This document shows, one piece after another, positions 1 through 6,555 of a DNA stretch of 12,869 bases. Each line of letters opens with the position of its first letter. Position 1 is the stretch's first letter. The stretch is taken from the NCBI GenBank assembly GCA_016929775.1, contig JAFGIE010000038.1, forward strand, positions 1-12,869, given 5' to 3'. This stretch comes from Anaerolineae bacterium (GTDB lineage Bacteria; Chloroflexota; Anaerolineae; JAFGEY01). The position numbers and the translations under genes are program-made. The notes under the pieces were generated by a model. It was not told the DNA's origin. It saw nothing but the letters and a program-made list of their open reading frames with translations, and ran no database searches.

Positions 1-524
1 GCCAGGACCTGCGGTACGCTGCAGTCCCCCTGCCCGTTCAGGTCGCCGTACACTGTGTCGATCAGCGACGTGATCGTCACCGTGTCCACCGCAGAGAGGT
101 TGTTCACCACCACCGTGAACGTCACGTCCCCGCCTGGTTCGTCGACCGCCGTCGGGTCCGCGGTCTTGAGCACCTCGATCGCCGACGGCACGTCCGTGAT
201 CGTCACGTCTGCAGAGTCCGAGTCCGTGGCAGAACCAGCCGCATTGCTCGCCGTTGCCGTGACCGTGTCGGTGTGTATCTCACCCGCGTTCCCGCTGACC
301 GTGCCAGTGAACGAGCAACTCAGCGTGTTCCCGGCGTTCGCTAACAGCGTCTGTCCGATGATCGCCCCACACGTGCCCTGCGTACTCAGGTCGCCATAGA
401 CGTCGTCGATCAACGAGTCCAGGATGGCGTCAGAGGCGCTGTTGTTCACGACCTCGACGATAAAGAGCACGCTGCCCCCCGGTTCCGGCACCGAAGTGGG
501 ATCTGCCGTCTTGGTCACCGTGAT
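1..524 (-). repeat. Coding tandem repeat, DUF11-like units of about 115 residues
   Basis: Two units, one complete (180-524) and one cut by the window edge (1-179), encode repeats with a period of 115 residues (345 bp). Shared landmarks are KTADPT, EPGG, a VVNN/VVNNS strand and SLID(D/T)VYGDL followed by a cysteine. The number of units beyond the left edge cannot be seen. Confidence 0.75.
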
Positions 525-1619
525 CGCGGGCGGGTAGGTCCGCCGCTGGTTGGTGATCGTGCAGCTGATGTAGGTCTGCGCCTGGGGGACCGTCACATCG
601 AGCGACGTGCAGTTGGTGCAAGAAGCCTGGACCGTGCCCGTGCACTCGATCGACGTGTCATAGTCTGCCAGGTTGGTGGCTGTCCCTGCGATCTCGCTGA
701 CCGTGTGGATCCCCGCCGTAACCGAGATCGGCCCGGTGGTCCCGCCGTCACCGACGTCCGTGCCCGTGCTCGTTGGCGTGCCGTCGATCTGCAAGGTAAA
801 GAGCCCCGGGTCATCGCTCGGGATCAGCTCCTTGTACACCTGGATGATCTTGGGCACGATCACGTTACCCACCGTGACCCGGTCGCAGCGGCACTTGGCC
901 GGGGTGCTCGGCACCGTGTCCTCCAGGCCCATGCAGCTGGGCTTCTGGGTTGTGCCATCGGAAGCCGAATTGTCCCAGCTCACGCACGTGCCGACGTCGA
1001 GAAGACCATCCCCGTCCGTGTCCACGCACGGCACGGTGACGATGAACTCCAGGTCGTAGTAGGTGTCGATGCCCTGCTCCAGGTCGCCGCACAGGTCGGC
1101 AGGGTCTTCTGTGACCTCTGCGTTGTAGAACGGACCCGCCCCGCCGATCGGGTCATAGTCGCTGTTGTCCGCCGATACGGGATGCAGCCAGTCACGGTAA
1201 CAGGCGCCCGTCCTGGCGTCCCCGCCGTCCTCAGCGACAAACATGCCAATGTCCCAGCGCTCGGCAGACGTAGCGTTCAGCAGCGCTGTCAGGTCGAGCT
1301 CGACCATCTCTCCCGGCGTACACGACGCGGGCTGGTTGTTGAGCAAGATAGCCAGGTTCACGTCATTCGCCGTGCAGTTGTTTTTCCTGCCCGTGACATC
1401 GTCGATGCAGGTGTTGGGTTCAGCACCGACCTGCGCCGCCCCTCCCAGCTCGTCGTTCTCTACCAGTGCCGCGCTGGCTACAGCCCCAGCCGACTCGGGC
1501 GCCCAAGCGCGCGCCAGATACGCGTTACCCAGCGCAATGCCTGCTGCCACGAGCGCGAGCACGAGGCCCAATGTGATCGTCCGCCGAAGCCGTGTGCGCT
1601 TTCCGTTCACGTGTTCCAT
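1..1619 (-). CDS. Exported cysteine-rich surface protein with DUF11-like repeats (3' end outside window)
   Basis: 539 residues are readable from an ATG at 1619, and the frame stays open to the window edge, so the C-terminus is missing. GAGGAG sits 7 nt before the start. Residues 1-40 look like a signal peptide (basic start, hydrophobic core around 16-34, AWA at 38-40). Residues about 66-250 form a cysteine-rich domain, including a calcium-loop-like DTDGDGLLDVG at 200-210. Residues about 257-357 resemble a prealbumin-like/SpaA-type beta domain. Two DUF11-like beta-sandwich repeats follow from about 366 and about 481, sharing KTADPT, EPGG and SLID..YGDL. I count 17 cysteines. Such proteins are normally cell-surface adhesins or S-layer-like structural proteins; a sorting or anchor signal would lie in the missing end. 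It follows the tandem DsbA-like lipoprotein gene on the same strand. The surface-protein class is well supported, the precise function is not. Confidence 0.85.
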   Translation of the reverse strand, partial: MEHVNGKRTRLRRTITLGLVLALVAAGIALGNAYLARAWAPESAGAVASAALVENDELGGAAQVGAEPNTCIDDVTGRKNNCTANDVNLAILLNNQPASCTPGEMVELDLTALLNATSAERWDIGMFVAEDGGDARTGACYRDWLHPVSADNSDYDPIGGAGPFYNAEVTEDPADLCGDLEQGIDTYYDLEFIVTVPCVDTDGDGLLDVGTCVSWDNSASDGTTQKPSCMGLEDTVPSTPAKCRCDRVTVGNVIVPKIIQVYKELIPSDDPGLFTLQIDGTPTSTGTDVGDGGTTGPISVTAGIHTVSEIAGTATNLADYDTSIECTGTVQASCTNCTSLDVTVPQAQTYISCTITNQRRTYPPAITVTKTADPTSVPEPGGSVLFIVEVVNNSASDAILDSLIDDVYGDLSTQGTCGAIIGQTLLANAGNTLSCSFTGTVSGNAGEIHTDTVTATASNAAGSATDSDSADVTITDVPSAIEVLKTADPTAVDEPGGDVTFTVVVNNLSAVDTVTITSLIDTVYGDLNGQGDCSVPQVL

Positions 1620-1720
1620 TTCGAGCTCCTCTCGTCCGTTGGCGCCGCCAGGCGACATGATGCTCTTGATAGGGCCTGACTGCACACGATGATACCGATA
1701 AGACCACATGTGAATGCGCG

Positions 1721-3052
1721 TCACTCTACACCCAGCGAGTCGCGCATGTTCTCCAGGACCTCGATGTACTCCTCAGCCGATTTGGCCCCCCTAAAGATCG
1801 CCCCTCGGCCCCCACCCAGCACGATGAAACTCGGCGTCGTGCTTGCCACGCCCTGCGCGTCATACAGATCGACCAACACCCGCTCCAGCGCCTCCCGGCT
1901 GCCGAAACAGGCCTCGAACCCCTCGACGTCCAATCCCACTTGCGCAGCCAGATCGAGCAACACCGGCCCTGGCTCGTCCACCGACCACGTCTCCTGCGCC
2001 TCGAAGAGCAGGTCGTGCATCTCCCAGAACTTGCCCTGATCCCCGGCGCATTCGGCTGCTGCTGCTGCCGCCGGGCCCTGCGGGTACTCTTGCAGCAACA
2101 GGTGCTTGTAGACCCACATAATCTCGCCCGTCTCGACAAAGCGCTCGTCGAGCGCGGGCTGCGCCTCCAGCGTGTGCCGCCGGCACGCCGGGCACTGAAA
2201 GTCGCTGAACTCGACCACCACCAGCGGCGCCTCCGGGTCTCCCTTGTACGGGTCCCCTGCCAGCGTGTACCCCGGGCGCGCCGGGTCAGGCGCGAGCCCC
2301 TCCGCGTTGGCCCAGTAGGGCAGCTCAGGAGGTTCCGCCGTCGGCACGGGTTCTGGCGTGGGCAGCTCCTCGCCCGCGATCAACGCATCCAACCGCTCCT
2401 TGAACGCCGCCAGCGGCTGCGCGCCGACCAACGTGGCGCTGCTCCCGGTCCGGTTGTCGACGAACTGAAAGCTCGGCGTGCCATTGAACCCTAGGGCCTG
2501 CCCCGCAGCGATGTCCGCGGCGACCGTCGCATCGGCGCGACCCGAGTCCACGCACGCTTGGTAGGCTGCCACATCCGCGCCCAGGCCCTTGACCACGCCC
2601 GCCAGGTAGTCGCTTGGGTCCGCCAACCCACTCCACTCGGCCTGATCTCGAAAGAGCGCATCGTGCATGGTCCAGTACAGGCCTGCGCCCTGCTCTCCCA
2701 CGCAGCGCGCTGCCGCGTGGCCTACCGGCGCTGTGGGATGTAGGCCCTCGAGCGGCAGATCGCGAAAGACATACTGCACCGAGCCCGCGCGCACGTACTC
2801 GTCCAGCAGGGCGGGCCACGTCTGCTCGTGGTGCCGTGCGCAGAACGGGCACAGGTAGTCGCTGTACTCGACCAGCGTGACCGGAGCCTCGGGATCGCCC
2901 CGATACGGCGCGCCGTCGGCTGTGAACCCGACCGGCGTGCCGCCGTACGATGTGGCCTCGGCGCTGGGGCTCGCCTGCCCGCAGCCAGTGATCGCAACCG
3001 CCGCGCAGAGCAGCACAAGCCCGAGCCAGCGGGAGAACCGTCGTTTCGTCAA
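1721..3052 (-). CDS. Lipoprotein with two tandem DsbA/thioredoxin-like domains
   Basis: 443 residues. The N-terminus (RR-rich start, hydrophobic 9-20, lipobox ITGC with Cys24) marks a lipoprotein anchored outside the membrane. Domain 1 (about 37-225) has the redox motif CPFC at 68-71 and the cis-proline loop GTPS at 191-194. A Pro/Glu-rich linker follows (231-245). Domain 2 (about 250-440) has CPAC at 287-290 and TTPS at 405-408. Both domains carry the short YKGDPEAP/YRGDPEAP lead-in and a WxMHD(L/A)LF helix typical of the Thioredoxin_4/DsbA-like family, which usually has one such domain. The start is TTG at 3052; AAGG lies 8 nt upstream and AGGAG 13 nt upstream, and there is no ATG before the signal peptide. 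The likely role is thiol oxidation or isomerisation of exported proteins; whether each domain oxidises or reduces is not visible. The same-strand neighbour downstream is a cysteine-rich exported protein. Confidence 0.92.
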   Translation of the reverse strand: MTKRRFSRWLGLVLLCAAVAITGCGQASPSAEATSYGGTPVGFTADGAPYRGDPEAPVTLVEYSDYLCPFCARHHEQTWPALLDEYVRAGSVQYVFRDLPLEGLHPTAPVGHAAARCVGEQGAGLYWTMHDALFRDQAEWSGLADPSDYLAGVVKGLGADVAAYQACVDSGRADATVAADIAAGQALGFNGTPSFQFVDNRTGSSATLVGAQPLAAFKERLDALIAGEELPTPEPVPTAEPPELPYWANAEGLAPDPARPGYTLAGDPYKGDPEAPLVVVEFSDFQCPACRRHTLEAQPALDERFVETGEIMWVYKHLLLQEYPQGPAAAAAAECAGDQGKFWEMHDLLFEAQETWSVDEPGPVLLDLAAQVGLDVEGFEACFGSREALERVLVDLYDAQGVASTTPSFIVLGGGRGAIFRGAKSAEEYIEVLENMRDSLGVE

Positions 3053-3155
3053 AGGTCCAGCCTTGCTCCTATTGGGGCCGATCGCGCCCGAGCTTGCCGA
3101 TACGCTCCGGACGCGAAATGGTTGCCGATCCGCTCACGTACACTCATCTCAAGAC

Positions 3156-3185
3156 ATTATACCACGGACCGACCTTGACCCGCAA
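3156..3185 (-). promoter_or_regulatory. Probable promoter of the tandem DsbA-like lipoprotein gene
   Basis: On the minus strand TATAAT (3161-3156) is a perfect -10 box and is preceded by TG plus one base, an extended -10. A weak -35, TTGCGG (3185-3180), lies 18 bp upstream. Transcription would start near 3149, giving a leader of roughly 97 nt before the TTG start at 3052. The 8-mer TTGCCGAT occurs twice within this leader region on the plus strand (3094-3101 and 3122-3129). Confidence 0.6.
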
Positions 3186-3256
3186 AACCAAACCGGCCCA
3201 CGGGCGTGAAACTGCTGTGAAATCGCATCGTGAGGGCCCGCTTAGCCCACGGCAAA

Positions 3257-3288
3257 CCCGGGTGTCGACCAGCTACGGTGCACCCGGG
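3257..3288. repeat. Inverted repeat, 8-bp arms, 16-nt loop
   Basis: CCCGGGTG (3257-3264) and CACCCGGG (3281-3288) are perfect reverse complements. There is no T-run on either side, so it is not a standard terminator. It could be part of an RNA structure or a protein-binding site; the function is unknown. Confidence 0.5.
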
Positions 3289-3338
3289 CAGCTCTCGCAC
3301 TCACGTTGGCGCCCCAGTTGGACTGCTGTCACGCCTTG

Positions 3339-3381
3339 CACCGCCCGCTCCTATGCTCATCTTACCACAAGCGGGCGTGTG
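3339..3381. repeat. Inverted repeat, 8-bp stem plus 3 bp past a bulge, 20-nt loop
   Basis: CGCCCGCT (3342-3349) pairs perfectly with AGCGGGCG (3370-3377). CAC (3339-3341) and GTG (3379-3381) extend the stem past a bulged T at 3378. The 20-nt loop is AT-richer than the stem. The function is unknown. Confidence 0.45.
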
Positions 3382-3577
3382 AGTCAAAGGGGAGGGCAGT
3401 GGATGCAGCGATCTCTAGGACTTTTCCAGGGATTTGGTTACCTATCCGAGACCTGTCGACCCCATCCATGCCGCCGTGCAGCCTGTCAGCCCCTCGCCCC
3501 AGGATCGGGGCAACCGCTGGGCTTTCGCGTGACGGCTCTCACCCGGATGACATGGCAAGGCAACGCGGGGCGCGTAT

Positions 3578-3606
3578 TTGCCGCACGACGGGCGTTGGTG
3601 TAGAAT
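3578..3606 (+). promoter_or_regulatory. Probable promoter of the flavodoxin-like gene
   Basis: TTGCCG (3578-3583), a 17-bp spacer and TAGAAT (3601-3606) match a sigma70-type promoter at 4/6 and 5/6 positions. Transcription would start near 3613, leaving a leader of about 110 nt. That leader contains the perfect 10-bp palindrome GGAGCGCTCC at 3644-3653, which could be an operator or chance. Confidence 0.55.
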
Positions 3607-3721
3607 GCACCTGCAATCCCCCGCAGCGCGCTTTCCCCACTTCGGAGCGCTCCCAGCGATCGTTCCGCACTATGACGTGTCCCACACATAGACCCGTGCC
3701 GCGGCACAGAGAGGAGATAGC

Positions 3722-4183
3722 GTGACCAAAGCGCTCGTGCTCTACCACTCACAGGAATTCGGCAACACGCACGCCATGGCCCAAGCCGTCGCCGAGGGAC
3801 TGCGCAGCGTCGGCTGCGAGGTCGACCTCTTCAACACCAACGACGGGCGCTATGACATCGCCCAGTTCCCGGGCTACGACTGCGCCGCCTTTGGTTCGCC
3901 CGACTATTACTCGTATGTCGCCGGGAACCTCAAGCAGTTCATGGACGACCACTACATCGCCGACGTGCGCCAGGGCATGCAGGGGCTCAAGGGCAAGCCG
4001 TATGCGCTGTTCTACTCGCATGGCGGCGGCGGACGCGTGATCGACGCCATGAAGGGCATTTTCAGGCGCGTCGGCGCCATGGTTGGCGCACCTGTCGGCT
4101 CGCGCGGGCACCCTACCCCGCAGATCCTGGAGCAGTGCCGCGCGCTCGGCAGGATGCTGGCGGACGCCGCGCGCAAGCAGTAG
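3722..4183 (+). CDS. Flavodoxin-like / WrbA-like FMN-binding protein
   Basis: 153 residues, GTG start at 3722 with AGGAG 6 nt upstream. The N-terminal strand-loop LVLYHSQEFGNT (5-16) is the phosphate-binding loop of flavodoxin folds, with S10, G14, N15 and T16 in the usual places. The segment GSPDYYSYVAGNLKQFMD (58-75) is like the isoalloxazine-side loop of WrbA and related NAD(P)H:quinone oxidoreductases. FYSHGGGGR (97-105) is the third flavin-contact strand and loop. The length fits a single flavodoxin domain in the cytoplasm. It probably carries FMN and takes part in electron transfer or quinone reduction; electron carrier versus reductase cannot be decided from sequence. It is a single-gene unit with its own promoter, transcribed toward the permease operon, and shows no obvious tie to the sugar genes. 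Confidence 0.88.
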   Translation: MTKALVLYHSQEFGNTHAMAQAVAEGLRSVGCEVDLFNTNDGRYDIAQFPGYDCAAFGSPDYYSYVAGNLKQFMDDHYIADVRQGMQGLKGKPYALFYSHGGGGRVIDAMKGIFRRVGAMVGAPVGSRGHPTPQILEQCRALGRMLADAARKQ

Positions 4184-4213
4184 CCGCCACAGCGGCTCAC
4201 CCCGGATCGACAG

Positions 4214-4243
4214 CGGGCGCACTGCCGACTGGCAGTGCGCCCG
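4214..4243. terminator. Perfect stem-loop between convergent genes, likely bidirectional terminator
   Basis: CGGGCGCACTGCC (4214-4226) and GGCAGTGCGCCCG (4231-4243) form a perfect 13-bp stem with the loop GACT. It lies 30 bp after the flavodoxin-like stop and 48 bp after the DppC-type permease stop, which face each other. Neither side has a T-tract, so intrinsic termination is not certain; position and stability are the evidence. Confidence 0.6.
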
Positions 4244-4291
4244 GGCGGGGTCGCGCCGCAAGGCGCCGTATTTGGGGCCGAATGCTGCCCC

Positions 4292-5467
4292 CTACCTGTA
4301 CGGGTCTGCTGCGTCCCGCAGCCCATCCCCCAAAAAGTTGAACGTCAAGACAGCCACGATCACGGCGACGCCCGGCAGCAGCAGCCACGGCGCCAGGGCA
4401 ACCGATCGCACATTCTGCGCCTCTTGGAGCAGCACGCCCCAGCTGATCACCGGCGCACGCAGACCCAGCCCCAGGAAGCTGAGCGAGGTCTCGCTCAAGA
4501 TCATCGACGGAATGGCAAGCGTGATCGAGGCAATGATGTGGCTCATAAAAGAGGGCACCATGTGGATCAGGATGATCCGCAGCTCGCTCGATCCCGCCAG
4601 CGACGCCGCCATGACAAAGTCCTCGGTCCGGAGCGACAGGAAGCGTCCGCGCACGACGCGCGCCAGCCCGGTCCATCCGACGAACGACAGGATCACCGTG
4701 ATCCCAAAGTAGATGCGCAGCGGGGGCCAATCCTGCGGCATCGCCGCAGCGAGCGCCATCCACAGCGGGATCGTCGGCATCGAGCGCAGGAACTCGATCA
4801 CGCGTTGGATCATCACGTCCGCGGCGCCGCCATAGTAGCCCGACACGCCGCCCAGGACGATGCCGATCGCCAAGCTCACCGCCACACCGACCAGGCCGAT
4901 CGACATCGAGATCCGCGTGCCATACACCACCCGCGACCACATGTCGCGCCCCAGGCGGTCTGTGCCGAGGATCGTGAGCCTGACCTTCTTGCTCGCCACG
5001 TCCTCGTCGATCTCGGCGAGCCCCATGAGGTGCAGGTCGCTCTCGAACAGCCCCCACATCCGGTACGGTTCGCCGCGTACAAAGAACTTGACCGGGTACA
5101 CCTTGTCCTTGTTCACCGTGAACAGCATCTGCAGCGTCTCGGGATCGCGTCCATAGTCAAAGCCATACACGAAAACCTGCAGCTTGCCGTCGTGAAAGAG
5201 GCGCAGCCGCTGGGGAGGCGCAAAGCTGTACCTTGCCTGGTGGTACTGGGGATCCTCCACCGCAAAGAACTCGCAGAACAGGCCGAGCACGTAGAGCAGC
5301 AGGATGATCACGCCGCTCACGCCAGCCAGCTTGTGCTTCTTGAAGCGCCACCACATTAGCTGCCACTGCGAGGCGACGAATACACGCTCCTCCTGCGCGG
5401 GCCTCAGAACCACGTCCTGTGCGACGTCCTGTGCCCCACTCTTCGGGGTCGTCTCAGCATCCGTCAT
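4292..5467 (-). CDS. DppC-type ABC transporter permease with a large extracytoplasmic insertion
   Basis: 391 residues, against about 280-310 for most DppC/OppC proteins. A cytoplasmic N-terminus leads to TM1 at about 47-69. Residues about 72-165 form an inserted hydrophilic domain. Then come the family signature GTDRLGRDMWSRVVYGTRIS (168-187) and further membrane helices. The ATPase-coupling EAA-like loop is at about 284-306 (AASLAG...IHMVP), and the C-terminal FNFLGDGLRDAADPY at 376-390 is typical of DppC. It should form the transmembrane pore with the DppB-type protein encoded just upstream. Its ATG abuts the preceding TAG stop with no gap, and its Shine-Dalgarno GGAGGAG lies inside the end of the previous gene, so translation is probably coupled. 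Similar permeases serve peptide and oligosaccharide importers; the GH130 context favours a sugar. No ATPase gene follows. Confidence 0.93.
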   Translation of the reverse strand: MTDAETTPKSGAQDVAQDVVLRPAQEERVFVASQWQLMWWRFKKHKLAGVSGVIILLLYVLGLFCEFFAVEDPQYHQARYSFAPPQRLRLFHDGKLQVFVYGFDYGRDPETLQMLFTVNKDKVYPVKFFVRGEPYRMWGLFESDLHLMGLAEIDEDVASKKVRLTILGTDRLGRDMWSRVVYGTRISMSIGLVGVAVSLAIGIVLGGVSGYYGGAADVMIQRVIEFLRSMPTIPLWMALAAAMPQDWPPLRIYFGITVILSFVGWTGLARVVRGRFLSLRTEDFVMAASLAGSSELRIILIHMVPSFMSHIIASITLAIPSMILSETSLSFLGLGLRAPVISWGVLLQEAQNVRSVALAPWLLLPGVAVIVAVLTFNFLGDGLRDAADPYR

Positions 5468-6457
5468 CTATCTCCTCCCGTAGCGGATGCGCGGGTCCAG
5501 CATCGCCAATAGGACATCCGAGATCAGCGTGCCGATCACGGTCAAGAAACTGAGCATCATCAAAAAGCTGCCCGCCAGGAACATGTCCTGGTTCATCAGC
5601 GCCCGGATCAGCAAGGGGCCAGCCGTCGGCAGGCTCAGCACCATCGCCGTGATCGTGCTCCCCGAGATCAGGCCCGGCAGCGCCCACCCAACCGTGCTCA
5701 CGAACGGGTTCAGCGCCACGCGCACAGGATACTTCCACACCACCTGACGTTCGGTCAGTCCCTTGGCCCGTGCGGTGGTCACGTACGGCTTGCGCAGTTC
5801 GTCGAGCATGTTCGCGCGCATCGTCCGGATCAGGCCTGCCGTGCCTGACGTGCCCAGGATCGCGAGCGGGATCCAGATGTGTTTGAACAGATCCCACACC
5901 CTGCCCCAGCTCCACGCTGCGTCCACATACTCGGGCGAGAAAAGCCCGCCGATGCTGATGTCAAACACCGAGTAGGCCACCCACAAAAAGATCAACGCAA
6001 GCATAAAGTTGGGCGTCGCCAGCCCGACAAAGCCCAAGAACGTGGTAAAGTAGTCAAAGAACGCGTACTGGTGCGTCGCCGAGTAGATGCCGATCGGGAT
6101 CGCCAGGGACCAGGCGAACACGATCGTCGAGAAAGAGATCACGAACGTCAGCAGCAGGCGATCCCAGATCAGATCGGAAACAGGCCGCTGCCACTCCAGG
6201 GACATCCCAAAGTCCCCCCGGAGCATGTTGCGGACCCACTTGAGGTACTGCATGTACATCGGCTGGTCTAGGCCATACTGCCTCTTCAGCGCCTCGATCT
6301 CGTCCTCCTGCACGATCTGCCCGCCTGCCGCGAGCGATGCGATATAGGTCGTCAGGTAGTCGCCCGGCGGGAGCTGAATCAGGGTGAACGACACGATCGA
6401 CACTACGATCAGGGTCGGGATCAGCAGCAGGATTCTATTCCCTAGGTATTCTAGCAT
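5468..6457 (-). CDS. DppB-type ABC transporter permease
   Basis: 329 residues, the normal length for DppB/OppB. TM1 is at about 8-28. The soluble segment has the canonical YGLDQPMYMQYLKWV (61-75) and GDFGMSL (81-87) motifs. Membrane helices follow from about 100, and the EAA loop is YVTTARAKGLTERQVV...P (225-244, continuing to about 251). The C-terminus DPRIRYGRR is typical. It pairs with the DppC-type protein in the inner membrane. The ATG at 6457 has only a weak Shine-Dalgarno (a G-run about 10 nt upstream), and 98 bp with a strong hairpin separate it from the solute-binding-protein gene. Both suggest lower expression than the binding protein. The stop TAG touches the next ATG directly. Confidence 0.93.
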   Translation of the reverse strand: MLEYLGNRILLLIPTLIVVSIVSFTLIQLPPGDYLTTYIASLAAGGQIVQEDEIEALKRQYGLDQPMYMQYLKWVRNMLRGDFGMSLEWQRPVSDLIWDRLLLTFVISFSTIVFAWSLAIPIGIYSATHQYAFFDYFTTFLGFVGLATPNFMLALIFLWVAYSVFDISIGGLFSPEYVDAAWSWGRVWDLFKHIWIPLAILGTSGTAGLIRTMRANMLDELRKPYVTTARAKGLTERQVVWKYPVRVALNPFVSTVGWALPGLISGSTITAMVLSLPTAGPLLIRALMNQDMFLAGSFLMMLSFLTVIGTLISDVLLAMLDPRIRYGRR

Positions 6458-6491
6458 TGGCTTGGCCCCACTCTACAAGGTCACCCGCTTG

Positions 6492-6526
6492 GCGTGGGGA
6501 GCGAGCGCAACGCTCGCCCCCCACGC
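6492..6526 (-). ncRNA. Strong intercistronic stem-loop between binding-protein and permease genes
   Basis: 6492-6507 and 6511-6526 form a 16-bp stem with one mismatch (A6500/C6518) and a 3-nt loop. It starts about 30 nt past the binding-protein stop and ends about 35 nt before the permease start. There is no T-tract. Stem-loops here in binding-protein operons (for example malE-malF) are known to protect the upstream mRNA or reduce downstream transcription; that role is inferred here. This is an mRNA structure, not a separate RNA gene. Confidence 0.6.
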
Positions 6527-6555
6527 GCGTTCGTTGACAGCGTTCGCCCGGAGCG

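Larger units (their letters stand above)
3186..3577. other. Non-coding stretch between divergent genes, with two inverted repeats
   Basis: This is the middle of a 669-bp gap (3053-3721) with no convincing gene. Open frames here give Arg/Pro/Cys-rich proteins without recognisable domains. Two inverted repeats stand out (3257-3288 and 3339-3381). I see no T-tract after either repeat, no tRNA and no riboswitch that I recognise. Confidence 0.5.

Noticed and set aside
705..1679. A 324-codon plus-strand open frame opposite the surface-protein gene
   Set aside because: Arg/Val-rich shadow composition; the minus strand gives a signal peptide and DUF11-like repeats in a continuous frame.
3094..3725. 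Overlapping plus-strand frames before the flavodoxin-like gene, including a 66-codon one from an ATG after GGGGAGGG
   Set aside because: Arg/Pro/Cys-rich products without domains; they overlap the promoter for the flavodoxin-like gene, and no conservation can be judged.
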